Of a stretch of DNA of 64,000 bases, positions 42,969 to 51,018 are shown piece by piece. A program made the position numbers and the translations under genes. The first letter of the stretch is position 1. The number at the start of each line of letters is the position of its first letter. Source of the stretch: Microbacterium lemovicicum (GTDB lineage: Bacteria > Actinomycetota > Actinomycetes > Actinomycetales > Microbacteriaceae); NCBI RefSeq assembly GCF_003991875.1, contig NZ_CP031423.1, forward strand, positions 1,054,001 through 1,118,000, read 5' to 3'. The notes under the pieces were generated by a model. It had not been told where the DNA came from. It searched no databases and worked only from the letters and a program-made list of their open reading frames with translations.

Positions 42969-43693
42969 AGCATGCGGAAGTGCTCCATCAGCGAGTGCGC
43001 GAGGTTGTAGACGACGAGGCCGGCGCCGTCGTCGAAAGCCGCACGCGCCGCAGCGGAGGTGCCGACGATGTCCATGCGCAGCCGCCCGGCGTCCGCCAGC
43101 GCCGTGTTGACCCTGGCGGTGGAGTCGGCGGGCGACGGATCGTCGGGTCCCGAGGACGCGGCCAGGTCGGCGGGACCGATCATGATGCCGTCGAGACCGG
43201 GGGTGCCGATGATCTCCGCGGTGGCCGCCGCGCCGGTGGGCGATTCGATCATGCCCAGCACGAGGGTGTCGGCGAGGAAGCGATCGCGGTGCTCGGACGC
43301 CGGCACCTGGCCGAAGCGTCCGGCCCGGCTGTAGGTCGCGAACCCGCGGGTGCCGACGGGCGGATAGTGTGCCGCCGAGACGAGGGCTGCGGCCTGCGCC
43401 GCATCGTCCAGGTGCGGGGCGAGGATGCCCTCCGCCCCCTGGTCGAGCGCCCGGAGGATCATGCCGGTGTCGCCCTCGCCGATCCGCACGATCACCGGCA
43501 CCTGGTGGAGGGACGCCACGGCGATGTGCTGGCGCAGCGGGATCAGGTCGGCGGGGCCGTGCTCGCAGTCGACCAGGATGAAGTCGAAGCCGGCGACAGC
43601 GGCCATCTCGACGAGCTCCTCCGCCGGCATCCGCAGCAGGACGCCCACCAGCCGCTCTCCGGCGTGAGCGCGGGACCGCAGCGACGGGCGCAT
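42950..43693 (-). CDS. HpcH/HpaI family aldolase
   Basis: A 247-residue class II aldolase of the HpcH/HpaI/citrate-lyase-beta type, which splits 2-keto-3-deoxy or 4-hydroxy-2-keto acids to pyruvate and an aldehyde with a divalent metal. Motifs include FILVDCEHGPADL with the metal-binding glutamate, RFGQVP, and MIGPADLAASSG with the aspartate. Its ATG overlaps the dehydrogenase stop (ATGA), closing the operon HisD-like, SDR, aldolase. Its last codons form the terminal unit of the 19 bp repeat array, so its C-terminus (RDARD) may be evolving by slippage. Confidence 0.9.
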   Translation of the reverse strand: MRPSLRSRAHAGERLVGVLLRMPAEELVEMAAVAGFDFILVDCEHGPADLIPLRQHIAVASLHQVPVIVRIGEGDTGMILRALDQGAEGILAPHLDDAAQAAALVSAAHYPPVGTRGFATYSRAGRFGQVPASEHRDRFLADTLVLGMIESPTGAAATAEIIGTPGLDGIMIGPADLAASSGPDDPSPADSTARVNTALADAGRLRMDIVGTSAAARAAFDDGAGLVVYNLAHSLMEHFRMLRDARD

Positions 43694-44451
43694 CACGCGA
43701 TCATCCCGGCCGACAGGTCGACGTCCGCCCCGCACATGCCGGGCATCGCGAGCATCGCGACGACGGCCGCGCCGACTTCCTCCTCGGTCACCATCCGCCG
43801 GAGAGCCGATCGCGAGACGAACGCCTCCTCGGCGTCGGCCACCGAGCCGCCCGAACGCTCCGCCTCCAGCCGGAAGTTGCGCTCCATCCTCGGGCCGGCC
43901 ACGGGACCGGGGGAGAGGGTGTTCACGCTGACCCCCGCCGGCCCGACCTCGAACGCGAGCGTCGAGGTCAGTCCGATCACCGCCATCTTGGAGGCGGTGT
44001 AGGGCGTGCGGTGGGCGAGCGGGCGCTTGCCCGACACGGACGCGATGTTGATGACGTCGCCGGAACCCCGCGCGGTCATCCCGGGGAGGAAGGCGCGGCA
44101 CATGAGGAACGTGCCCCGGACGTTGACGTCGAAGACCTCGTCCCACTCCTCGACCGAGATGTCGGTGAGCGCGGCGACCGGTCCTGCGATCCCGGCGTTG
44201 TTCACCAGGATCGATACGGGGGTGCCCTCGAGCTCCTCGCGGAGCCGGTCGACGGACGACGGATCGGAGACGTCGCACGCGGCAGCTCGCGCCCGATCGC
44301 CGAGACGCTCGACGATCCCGGCGAGCTTCGACGCGTCTCGCCCGACCACCACGACGTCCGCGCCGGCGGCGTGGAGGGCGGTCGCGATGGCCGCGCCCAG
44401 CCCGCTGCCGCCCCCGGTCACGAGGGCGACGCGACCGCCGAGGTCGCTCAC
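43693..44451 (-). CDS. Short-chain dehydrogenase/reductase
   Basis: A 252-residue classical SDR. The NAD(P)-binding glycine motif GGGSGLG is at 13-19, NNAG follows in LVNNAGIAG, and the catalytic Ser138, Tyr151 and Lys155 are in place (YTASK). An aspartate or basic residue pattern for NADP choice is not decisive (VVGRDASK). It starts at a GTG that overlaps the HisD-like gene stop and ends in an ATGA overlap with the aldolase. In related deoxy-sugar acid pathways an SDR oxidises the 4-hydroxyl before cleavage, but the substrate here is unknown. Confidence 0.9.
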   Translation of the reverse strand: MSDLGGRVALVTGGGSGLGAAIATALHAAGADVVVVGRDASKLAGIVERLGDRARAAACDVSDPSSVDRLREELEGTPVSILVNNAGIAGPVAALTDISVEEWDEVFDVNVRGTFLMCRAFLPGMTARGSGDVINIASVSGKRPLAHRTPYTASKMAVIGLTSTLAFEVGPAGVSVNTLSPGPVAGPRMERNFRLEAERSGGSVADAEEAFVSRSALRRMVTEEEVGAAVVAMLAMPGMCGADVDLSAGMIA

Positions 44452-45779
44452 CGGGCCGGGGTCCCGGCGCCGGCGCCCTCGGTCTGCGCGATCCAGTCGT
44501 GCTGCGTCCCGCCGTGCCGCCAGGACCGCACGTCGCCGGAGCGGGCGTGCCCCTCGAACAGCTCCACGCGGGCGGCCCGACCGCAGACCTCGCCGAGCGT
44601 CGCGGACGAGGCGGTGTCGGTGATCTCCTGGTAGGTGACGGTGCGGAGGTACTTCCCGACCCAGAGGCCGCCCGTGTAGCGGGCGGCGCCCAGCGTCGGG
44701 AGAACGTGGTTGGTGCCGATGACCTTGTCGCCGTAGGAGACGCAGGTGTTCTCGCCGAGGAAGAGCGCGCCGTAGTCGTGCATCTTCTCCAGCGCGGCGC
44801 GCGGCTCGGCGGTGAAGATCTGCACGTGCTCGAAGGCGAAGTCGTCGGCGAGCGCGTAGGCCTCGTCCAGGTCGTCCACCACGATCACCTGACCCCAGTC
44901 GCGCCAGGCCGGTCCGGCGTAGTCGCGGGTGGGCATGCCGGGCAGCAGCTGCTCGATGTGCTCCATCACCCGGCGGCCCAGCGCCTCCGAGGTGGTGATC
45001 AGCACCGCGGGCGACTCCGGCCCGTGCTCCGCCTGGGACAGCAGGTCGACGGCCGTGAGGAACGGGTCGGCGTCGTCGTCGGCCACGATGAGGATCTCGG
45101 TCGGTCCGGCGAACAGGTCGATGCCGACCTCGCCGAAGAGCTGGCGCTTCGCCTCCGCCACGTACGCGTTCCCGGGACCGGCGATCATGTTCACCGGCGC
45201 GATGGTCTCGGTGCCGACGGCCATGGCGGTCACGGCCTGCACGCCGCCGAGGATGTAGATCTCGTCCGCGCCGGCGAGCTTCATCGCCGCCACGGTCGCG
45301 GCGGGGATCTCGCCGCGGATGGGCGGCGTGCACGCCACGACACGGGGGACGCCGGCCACCTTGGCGGTGATGATCGTCATGTGCGCGGAGGCCGTCAAGG
45401 GGTACTTCCCGCCCGGGATGTACGCGCCGGCGGCCTGGACGGGAACGTGCTTCTGTCCGAGGTGGACGCCGGGGAGGGTCTCGACCTCGATGTCGACCAG
45501 CGAGTCGCGCTGAGCCTGCGCGAACCGGCGGACCTGCTCCTGCACGAAGACGATGTCGTCGATCACCTGCTGGTCGAGCGTCGCCATGATCTCCGCGACC
45601 CGCGCGTCGTCGAGCCGGAACGGCTCGGTCCAGCGGTCGAACTCCTCGGCGTAGCGGCGCACGGCGTCGTCGCCGTTCGACCGGATGTCCGAGATGATCG
45701 CGCCGACCCGGGTGGCGACGTCCGCCTGGGTCGTGTCGGTGAACGACTTCGTCGGCGCGCTCTTGAGGAATCGAGGCAT
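44448..45779 (-). CDS. HisD-like alcohol dehydrogenase (catabolic; paralogue 1)
   Basis: A 443-residue homologue of histidinol dehydrogenase, an NAD- and zinc-dependent enzyme oxidising an alcohol to an acid in two steps. All key positions are kept: zinc ligands Gln249, His252, Asp351 and His411, and the Glu317-His318 catalytic pair. No histidine-biosynthesis genes are near, and it heads an operon with an SDR and an aldolase. HisD homologues such as HpsN (sulfopropanediol dehydrogenase) act in catabolism, so a polyol-like substrate is more likely than histidinol. The promoter carries LacI-type operators. Confidence 0.88.
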   Translation of the reverse strand: MPRFLKSAPTKSFTDTTQADVATRVGAIISDIRSNGDDAVRRYAEEFDRWTEPFRLDDARVAEIMATLDQQVIDDIVFVQEQVRRFAQAQRDSLVDIEVETLPGVHLGQKHVPVQAAGAYIPGGKYPLTASAHMTIITAKVAGVPRVVACTPPIRGEIPAATVAAMKLAGADEIYILGGVQAVTAMAVGTETIAPVNMIAGPGNAYVAEAKRQLFGEVGIDLFAGPTEILIVADDDADPFLTAVDLLSQAEHGPESPAVLITTSEALGRRVMEHIEQLLPGMPTRDYAGPAWRDWGQVIVVDDLDEAYALADDFAFEHVQIFTAEPRAALEKMHDYGALFLGENTCVSYGDKVIGTNHVLPTLGAARYTGGLWVGKYLRTVTYQEITDTASSATLGEVCGRAARVELFEGHARSGDVRSWRHGGTQHDWIAQTEGAGAGTPAR

Positions 45780-45794
45780 CAGTGCTCCCTTTCG

Positions 45795-45840
45795 TACATA
45801 CGTATGTAGACATTATGACTTCGTATGCATGCCAGAGCAA
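45795..45840 (-). promoter_or_regulatory. Promoter and operators of the HisD-like/SDR/aldolase operon
   Basis: On the minus strand, -35 TTGCTC (45840-45835) and -10 CATAAT (45817-45812) are separated by 17 bases. The perfect 14 bp palindrome TACATACGTATGTA (45795-45808) sits just past the -10, at the expected transcription start. A second, weaker site (GCATACGA on the minus strand) is inside the spacer. The lacI gene starts 78 bases to the right, so its product is the obvious candidate repressor. Confidence 0.72.
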
Positions 45841-45885
45841 CCCGTCCGCTAGACTTCGCCTGACGGAGTGGGCCGAGGGGGTGCG

Positions 45886-46887
45886 ATGGCTGTCACCAGC
45901 AGAGACGTCGCCCGGCTCGCGGGGGTATCGCAGCCCACGGTGTCCCGCGCGCTGCGGGATGACCCGCGCGTGTCGGAGGACACCAAGAAGCGCGTGCGCG
46001 ACGCGGCCGTGCTGCTGGGCTACGTGCCCAGCGAGGCGGGTCGCGCGCTGTCGTCGGGACGCACCCGCCGCATCGGTCTGCTCGTGACGGATCTGAAGAA
46101 CCAGTTCTACTCGAACATCATCGCGCCGGTCCATGACGAGCTCGAGGGCATCGGCTACCAGCTGATGCTCCACACCGAGACCGCCGACAACGAGACGGTG
46201 GCCGAGCGACTGATCGCGAACGGTCTGGACGGCGTGATCCTGGCCACCACGACGGTGGACTCCGTCGCGCCCCTGCGTCTGCGCGACCGCAGCCTGCCGT
46301 TCGTCTACTTCAACCGCACGGCGGCGTACGTCGACGCCGACGCCACGGTGGTCGCGCCCTCGCGCGGTCTGAGCGAGGCCGTGACGCGCGCCGTCGAGCT
46401 CGGACACCGGCGTATCGGTGCCGTCCTCGGCCCCAGCAACACCAGCACGGCGCAGTCGCGCGAGCTCGCGCTGCGCGCGGCGCTCGCCGAGCACGGTCTC
46501 GTGCTCGAACCCGACACCGTGCGGCGCGGACCCTACGACACGGCGTCAGGCGACGCGGCGACCACCGAGCTGCTGGCGATGCCCGCGCCGCCGACGCTGA
46601 TCTTCTGCGGAAACGACGTCGTGGCGTACGGCGCCCTGAACGCGGCCCGGCGCGCCGGATTCGACGTCCCCCGCGATGTGTCCGTCGTCGGATTCGACGA
46701 CCTCCCGCCGGCCGCCTGGCCGATCATCGAGCTCACCACGATCGCCTACGACCTGTCGGGCATGGCCCGGGAGGCCGCGCGCCTGATGGCGCGGCGCATC
46801 GAGGAGCCCGACGCTCCGCTCGCCCACGTCGAGTACGAGACCTCCTTCGTCGAGCGCCGCACGCTCGCCGCCGCCGCGTCGCGCTGA
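45886..46887 (+). CDS. LacI-family transcriptional regulator
   Basis: A 333-residue LacI-type repressor. The helix-turn-helix and hinge are at 1-60 (SRDVARLAGVSQPTVSRALR), followed by a periplasmic-binding-protein-like ligand domain. Because it sits between two operons that carry ATACGTAT-type palindromes, and the transporter promoter 7 kb away has the same element, it probably controls the island and itself. Its ligand would be the transported compound or an intermediate. The ATG at 45886 has GAGGGGG upstream; a GTG 18 bases earlier is the alternative. TAGACT at 45850-45855 is a likely -10. Confidence 0.93.
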   Translation: MAVTSRDVARLAGVSQPTVSRALRDDPRVSEDTKKRVRDAAVLLGYVPSEAGRALSSGRTRRIGLLVTDLKNQFYSNIIAPVHDELEGIGYQLMLHTETADNETVAERLIANGLDGVILATTTVDSVAPLRLRDRSLPFVYFNRTAAYVDADATVVAPSRGLSEAVTRAVELGHRRIGAVLGPSNTSTAQSRELALRAALAEHGLVLEPDTVRRGPYDTASGDAATTELLAMPAPPTLIFCGNDVVAYGALNAARRAGFDVPRDVSVVGFDDLPPAAWPIIELTTIAYDLSGMAREAARLMARRIEEPDAPLAHVEYETSFVERRTLAAAASR

Positions 46888-46917
46888 GTGGCTCCGGCCG
46901 CCGCGGTCGCGCGGCCC

Positions 46918-46947
46918 TTGCATCGGCGTTGTGCATACGCATACACT
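46918..46947 (+). promoter_or_regulatory. Promoter and LacI-type operator of the NTF2-cupin-nitrilase operon
   Basis: -35 TTGCAT (46918-46923) and -10 TACACT (46942-46947) are 18 bases apart. TGCATACGCATA (46932-46943), which differs by one base from the element at the transporter promoter, fills the spacer and touches the -10. The leader is about 50 bases and contains AGGAG (46995-46999). Confidence 0.65.
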
Positions 46948-47006
46948 GACGGCACGACATCCCCAGCGTCGTCGGAACGGCGGCGCGGAACACTAGGAGC
47001 GAACGA

Positions 47007-47987
47007 GTGCCTCTCGACCCGGTTGCCTACCAGCCGTACGCGGACCCCGACGACTTCATCCGCGAGGTGACCGATCTGATCTGGGTGGACCGGTCGATCA
47101 GCTACATCCGCGAGAACTACGAACCGGACTCCATCGTCCACGGCGCCTACGGCACCTCCACGACCCGCGACGAAGTCATCGAGGGGTCGCTGATGCGCAT
47201 CTCGGCGACGCCCGACCGCGTCGGCCAGGCCGAGGACGTCATCTGGGAGGCACGGGGAGACGACGCCTTCCTGAGCTCGCACCTCGTGCTGTCCTCCGAC
47301 CTGCACAGCGGCGACCACAGCCGCACCATCGCCAACTGCCTGTATCGCCGCGGACGCATGGTCGAGGAGTGGGTCGTGCGCGACTCCCTCGCGGGAGCGC
47401 TGCGTCGCGGGGAGGATCTGGACGAGCTCGCCCGTGCGCAGGCCTTCCGCGGCTACACCGGTTCGTGGACCGAGCCGGCGCCCGCCGACCCGATCGCCCG
47501 CGGTGACTCGGGTGCGCGCCCCGACGACCACCGCTCCGAGGTCGAGACCGTCATCGACATGATCCAGACCGTGTGGAACGACCGCGACCTGCAGAAGGTC
47601 GAGAAGTTCTTCCTCCGCGATCTCGTGATGCAGACCGTGGGCGACCGTCTCGTGATCCGCCCGGAGGGCTACCGTCGCGCGCTGCTGCGCTTCCTCGAGT
47701 CGTTCCCCGCGGGACGGTTCGAGATCCGCGACATCCAGACCAACTACGACGTCCGATACGCAGGCCTCCGCGTGGCGGTCACGTGGAAGTTCGTCGGCGA
47801 CTACATCGGGGTGCCGAACTACGGACCGCTGACCGGGCGGCCCATCGACCTGCTGGGCATCTCGCAGTTCACCTTCCACAACGGCGCCCTCGTCAAGGAG
47901 GTGCGTCTCTGGGACGACATCGCCCTGCGCGCCCAGATCGCCGGCATGCGCGGCGACGAGCCCATCGGCTTCTCGAACATCTACTGA
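47007..47987 (+). CDS. Tandem NTF2-like (SnoaL-type) domain protein
   Basis: A 326-residue protein made of two NTF2-like cone-barrel domains, about 1-165 and 170-326, joined by an acidic linker. The second domain (RSEVETVIDMIQTVWNDRDLQKVEKFF) resembles SnoaL/ester-cyclase-like proteins. Such folds catalyse cyclisation, isomerisation or dehydration, or only bind ligands, so function is open. It leads a three-gene operon with a bicupin and a nitrilase-like gene. The GTG start has AGGAG 8 bases upstream, and a LacI-type operator overlaps its promoter. Confidence 0.82.
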   Translation: MPLDPVAYQPYADPDDFIREVTDLIWVDRSISYIRENYEPDSIVHGAYGTSTTRDEVIEGSLMRISATPDRVGQAEDVIWEARGDDAFLSSHLVLSSDLHSGDHSRTIANCLYRRGRMVEEWVVRDSLAGALRRGEDLDELARAQAFRGYTGSWTEPAPADPIARGDSGARPDDHRSEVETVIDMIQTVWNDRDLQKVEKFFLRDLVMQTVGDRLVIRPEGYRRALLRFLESFPAGRFEIRDIQTNYDVRYAGLRVAVTWKFVGDYIGVPNYGPLTGRPIDLLGISQFTFHNGALVKEVRLWDDIALRAQIAGMRGDEPIGFSNIY

Positions 47988-48014
47988 ACGTCACCGAAGA
48001 AAGAAGAGCACACC

Positions 48015-49181
48015 ATGAGCACCGATCACCTCAGCCACGACGTGACCGTCGACGCGACCGAGATCGAGCGGCGGACCATCCTCAAGTCGGACTGGGCGCC
48101 CCACCGCGCCGCGTTCATCGACTGCCGCACCCCCGGTTCCGACCGCAAGGAGAACTACGCCTTCATCGGCGGCGGCGTCTCCCAGAATGCCGGTCAGGTC
48201 ATCAACCTGACCGAGGAGCACGGCTTCAACACGGGTGCCGCCGGAATGCCCAACGGCATCTCGAACAACCTGCACCTGCACTTCACCGCCGAGGTGTTCG
48301 TCAACCTGGGCGGCGAGTTCCGCCTGCGCTGGGGCATCGACGGCACGCAGGGCGAATACGTCAGCACGGACGGCGACGTCATCTCCATCCCGACCTGGAT
48401 CTTCCGCGGCTTCACGAACGAGGGCCCGGACGAGGGCATCCTGTGGACCGTCCTCGGACGCGACGTCACGGGCGGCATCATCTGGGGGCCGTCGGTGCTC
48501 AAGGAGGCGGAGTCGTACGGCCTGCACCTGACGGCCGACAACCAGCTCATCGACACCGTCGCCGGCGACGTGCTGCCCGATGACGTCGCGCTGATCAAGC
48601 CGATCCAGCAGAAGTACGTCGACGAGCTGACGACCTACTCGGTGGAGCAGATGCGCGGACGCGTCATCCAGCCCGCCGACCGCGTCTACAGCCGCCACGC
48701 GCTGCTGTGCGCCGCACTTCCGGGCGGTGCCGCCGAGCTCGCGCTCGCGATCGGCTACGGCATGAGCGAAGACCGCCGTCAGGTGCCGAACATCCACGAG
48801 CCGCACTCGTTCAACATGGCGTGGGTGCGCGCGGCGGAGGACGAGGGGATGCTGCGGCACCGGCACAGCCGGACGCAGGCGCTCCTGGTGAAGTCGGGGC
48901 GCTGGGCGGTCACGCTCAACGGCGACCCGTCGACGACCGTCGAGCTCGGACCCTCGGACTCCTTCTCCGTGCCGGTGGACGCATGGCGCGCCTTCCGCTG
49001 CATCGAGGCCGGCGAGGGCGGCGCGGGCGAGCTCCTCGTCGTCAACGGCGGCGACGACCGCGTCTACCTCGAGTGGGCTCCGGAGGTCGTGGATGCCGCG
49101 CGCGACGCCGACTGGATGATCGACCCCAACGGCTACCTGGCGCCGGTCGGCGTCATGGTCACGGCGACGGAGGACGACTGA
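48015..49181 (+). CDS. Bicupin protein
   Basis: A 388-residue protein with two cupin barrels. The first holds NNLHLHFTAEVFVNLGG (HxH and Glu, metal ligands) and the GDVISIPTWIFRGFTN second motif; the second holds HRHSRTQALLVKSGRWAV and a degenerate end. The layout is like dioxygenases and isomerases of the cupin superfamily, but I cannot assign a reaction. It lies 27 bases after the NTF2-like gene and 11 before the nitrilase-like gene, so the three products likely act on one compound. Confidence 0.85.
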   Translation: MSTDHLSHDVTVDATEIERRTILKSDWAPHRAAFIDCRTPGSDRKENYAFIGGGVSQNAGQVINLTEEHGFNTGAAGMPNGISNNLHLHFTAEVFVNLGGEFRLRWGIDGTQGEYVSTDGDVISIPTWIFRGFTNEGPDEGILWTVLGRDVTGGIIWGPSVLKEAESYGLHLTADNQLIDTVAGDVLPDDVALIKPIQQKYVDELTTYSVEQMRGRVIQPADRVYSRHALLCAALPGGAAELALAIGYGMSEDRRQVPNIHEPHSFNMAWVRAAEDEGMLRHRHSRTQALLVKSGRWAVTLNGDPSTTVELGPSDSFSVPVDAWRAFRCIEAGEGGAGELLVVNGGDDRVYLEWAPEVVDAARDADWMIDPNGYLAPVGVMVTATEDD

Positions 49182-49192
49182 ACCACGGGAGC

Positions 49193-49999
49193 GTGACCCG
49201 CACCCTGCGCGTGGCCGCGATCTCGCCCGACATCCGTCTGGGCGAGGTCGCGGCCAACGTCGCGCGGATCGCCGACGCGCTGACCCGCGCCGGGTCCGAC
49301 GGCGCGCAGCTCATCGTGGTGCCCGAGCTCGCGACCAGCGGATACGTCTTCCACGACGCCGCGGAGGCCGCGGCCGCTGCCGTCACGCGCGAGGACCCGC
49401 TGTGGCGCGAGCTGTCGGCCACGCTGCCCGAGGGAACCGTGGCCGTCGTGGGCTACGCCGAGCGCGACGGGACCGCCGTCTACAACACGGCCGCGGTGCT
49501 GACCCGCGACGCGCGGATCGGCGACTACCGGAAGGCGCACCTGTGGGGCGGCGAGGCTGCTCTCTTCACACCGGGTGAGCGGGCCGGCGAGGTCTACGAC
49601 ACCCCGATCGGACGACTTGCCGTGGCCATCTGCTACGACAACGAGTTCCCGGAGGTGCCGCGCAGACTCGCCCTCGCGGGCGCCGACATCCTCGCCCTGC
49701 CGGTCAACTGGCCCCTGGTGCCGCGACCCGACGGCGAGCGCGCGCCGGAGGTCATCCAGGCGATGGCGGCGGCGCGGTCGTCGCGCCTCGCGACGGTCAT
49801 CGCCGACCGCCGGGGCAGCGAGCGCGGAGTCGCCTGGACCGGCGGGACGAGCGTCATCGACGAGGACGGCTGGCCCGCGGCCGAACAGGCCGGTGCGGAG
49901 ACCGCCTCCGCGACACTGTCGCTCCGGCCGGCCGGAGACAAGAGCCTGCCGCCGCACAACGACCTCTTCGCCGATCGACGGCCCGACCTCTATTCCTGA
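49193..49999 (+). CDS. Carbon-nitrogen hydrolase (nitrilase superfamily)
   Basis: A 268-residue amidase-type enzyme. The catalytic Glu45 (VVPELATSG), Lys114 (YRKAHLW) and Cys147 (AICYDNEFPE) are all present. Substrates in this superfamily include amides, carbamoyl compounds and nitriles; the tryptophan after the lysine and EFPE after the cysteine fit omega-amidase-like or carbamoylase-like members, but no firmer call is possible. The GTG start at 49193 has GGGAG close by. Its stop overlaps by 10 bases the end of the convergent LysR gene. An amide or carbamoyl step in the pathway would fit. Confidence 0.88.
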   Translation: MTRTLRVAAISPDIRLGEVAANVARIADALTRAGSDGAQLIVVPELATSGYVFHDAAEAAAAAVTREDPLWRELSATLPEGTVAVVGYAERDGTAVYNTAAVLTRDARIGDYRKAHLWGGEAALFTPGERAGEVYDTPIGRLAVAICYDNEFPEVPRRLALAGADILALPVNWPLVPRPDGERAPEVIQAMAAARSSRLATVIADRRGSERGVAWTGGTSVIDEDGWPAAEQAGAETASATLSLRPAGDKSLPPHNDLFADRRPDLYS

Positions 50000-50940
50000 G
50001 CGTCCACCGGGGAATCGCCGGCCGCGATGCGACCGGCGTGACGGGCCACCCGCTCCCGGAGCATGTCCTGCGCGAGGTCGGACAGACGCTGCGTGGCGGG
50101 CGAGAGGGTGGCGCCCTCCCGCTGGACGAGCGCGATCGTGTCGTGCAGCGGCTCAGCGAACGGCGTCAGCAGGATGCCGTCGGGGAACCCGGGCGACTCG
50201 GCGATGGTGCGCGACACGATGGTGTCGGCCGCACCGGACGCCACGACGCTGAGCGCCGTCTCCACGTGCTCCACCTCGATGGCCGGATCCAGCGTGAGGC
50301 CCTCCAGCCGCGCACGGGCGCGCAGCTGGCGTCGGGTCGGATCGCTCCACCCCGCGTAGGCGTCGTAGAGCACCAGCTTCCGCTCGGCCACCTCCGCGAT
50401 GGTCAGCGGGCCGGCATCCGGGCTCCGCTCCGACGACGCGAACAGCACCTCGTCCCGGAAGAGCGGCGTGATGCGGAGACCCGCCTCCTCGACCGGGAGC
50501 ACGACGACGCCCGCCTCCAGTTCGCCGGCCGCGATCGAGGTGGCCACGAGCGCGGAATTGAGACCCACCAGACGGACCTTCACGAGCGGATGCCGGCGGT
50601 GGAAGGTCTGCACGAGATCGCCGAGGTCGTAGTACGCGGCGTTGCGCAGCACGCCGAACGTGCACGTTCCTCCCTCGAGCGACCGGAGGGCGCGCACCGA
50701 CTCCACGCCGTTGTCGATCGCGCCGACCGCCTGGCCGGCGTGCGCCCGGAGGGCGTGTGCGGCCTCGGTGGGCACGAGCCTGCGGCCGCCGCGGGTGAAC
50801 AGCGGGGCACCCAGCTCCCGCTCGAGTCGGGCGATGAGCTCCGACACCGAGGCCTGCGTGATGTCGAGCTCGTCGGCTGCGGCGGTGAACGATCCGAGGT
50901 CCATCGCGGCCAGGAACGCCCGCAGCTGCACGATGGTCAC
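49990..50940 (-). CDS. LysR-family transcriptional regulator
   Basis: A 316-residue LysR-type regulator. The winged helix-turn-helix is at 1-60 (SFTAAADELDITQASVSELIARLE), followed by the two-lobed effector domain. The GTG at 50940 lies 7 bases after a -10 box TACCAT (minus 50952-50947), implying a leaderless mRNA. It is divergent from the second HisD-like gene, the usual arrangement for a LysR activator and its target. A CCAC-N7-GTGG dyad at 50975-50989 in the gap is a candidate binding site. Confidence 0.92.
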   Translation of the reverse strand: MTIVQLRAFLAAMDLGSFTAAADELDITQASVSELIARLERELGAPLFTRGGRRLVPTEAAHALRAHAGQAVGAIDNGVESVRALRSLEGGTCTFGVLRNAAYYDLGDLVQTFHRRHPLVKVRLVGLNSALVATSIAAGELEAGVVVLPVEEAGLRITPLFRDEVLFASSERSPDAGPLTIAEVAERKLVLYDAYAGWSDPTRRQLRARARLEGLTLDPAIEVEHVETALSVVASGAADTIVSRTIAESPGFPDGILLTPFAEPLHDTIALVQREGATLSPATQRLSDLAQDMLRERVARHAGRIAAGDSPVDAQE

Positions 50941-51018
50941 GAGGCAATGGTAAACCCTGTGCTGAGCATCGGAACCACTGGTCTTGTGGGGGATCACGCG
51001 CCGACCTAACGTGAGGGC

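Noticed and set aside
44448..45779. Biosynthetic histidinol dehydrogenase
   Set aside because: Active-site residues alone cannot separate the roles, but the operon partners (SDR and aldolase) and LacI-type control do not fit histidine synthesis.
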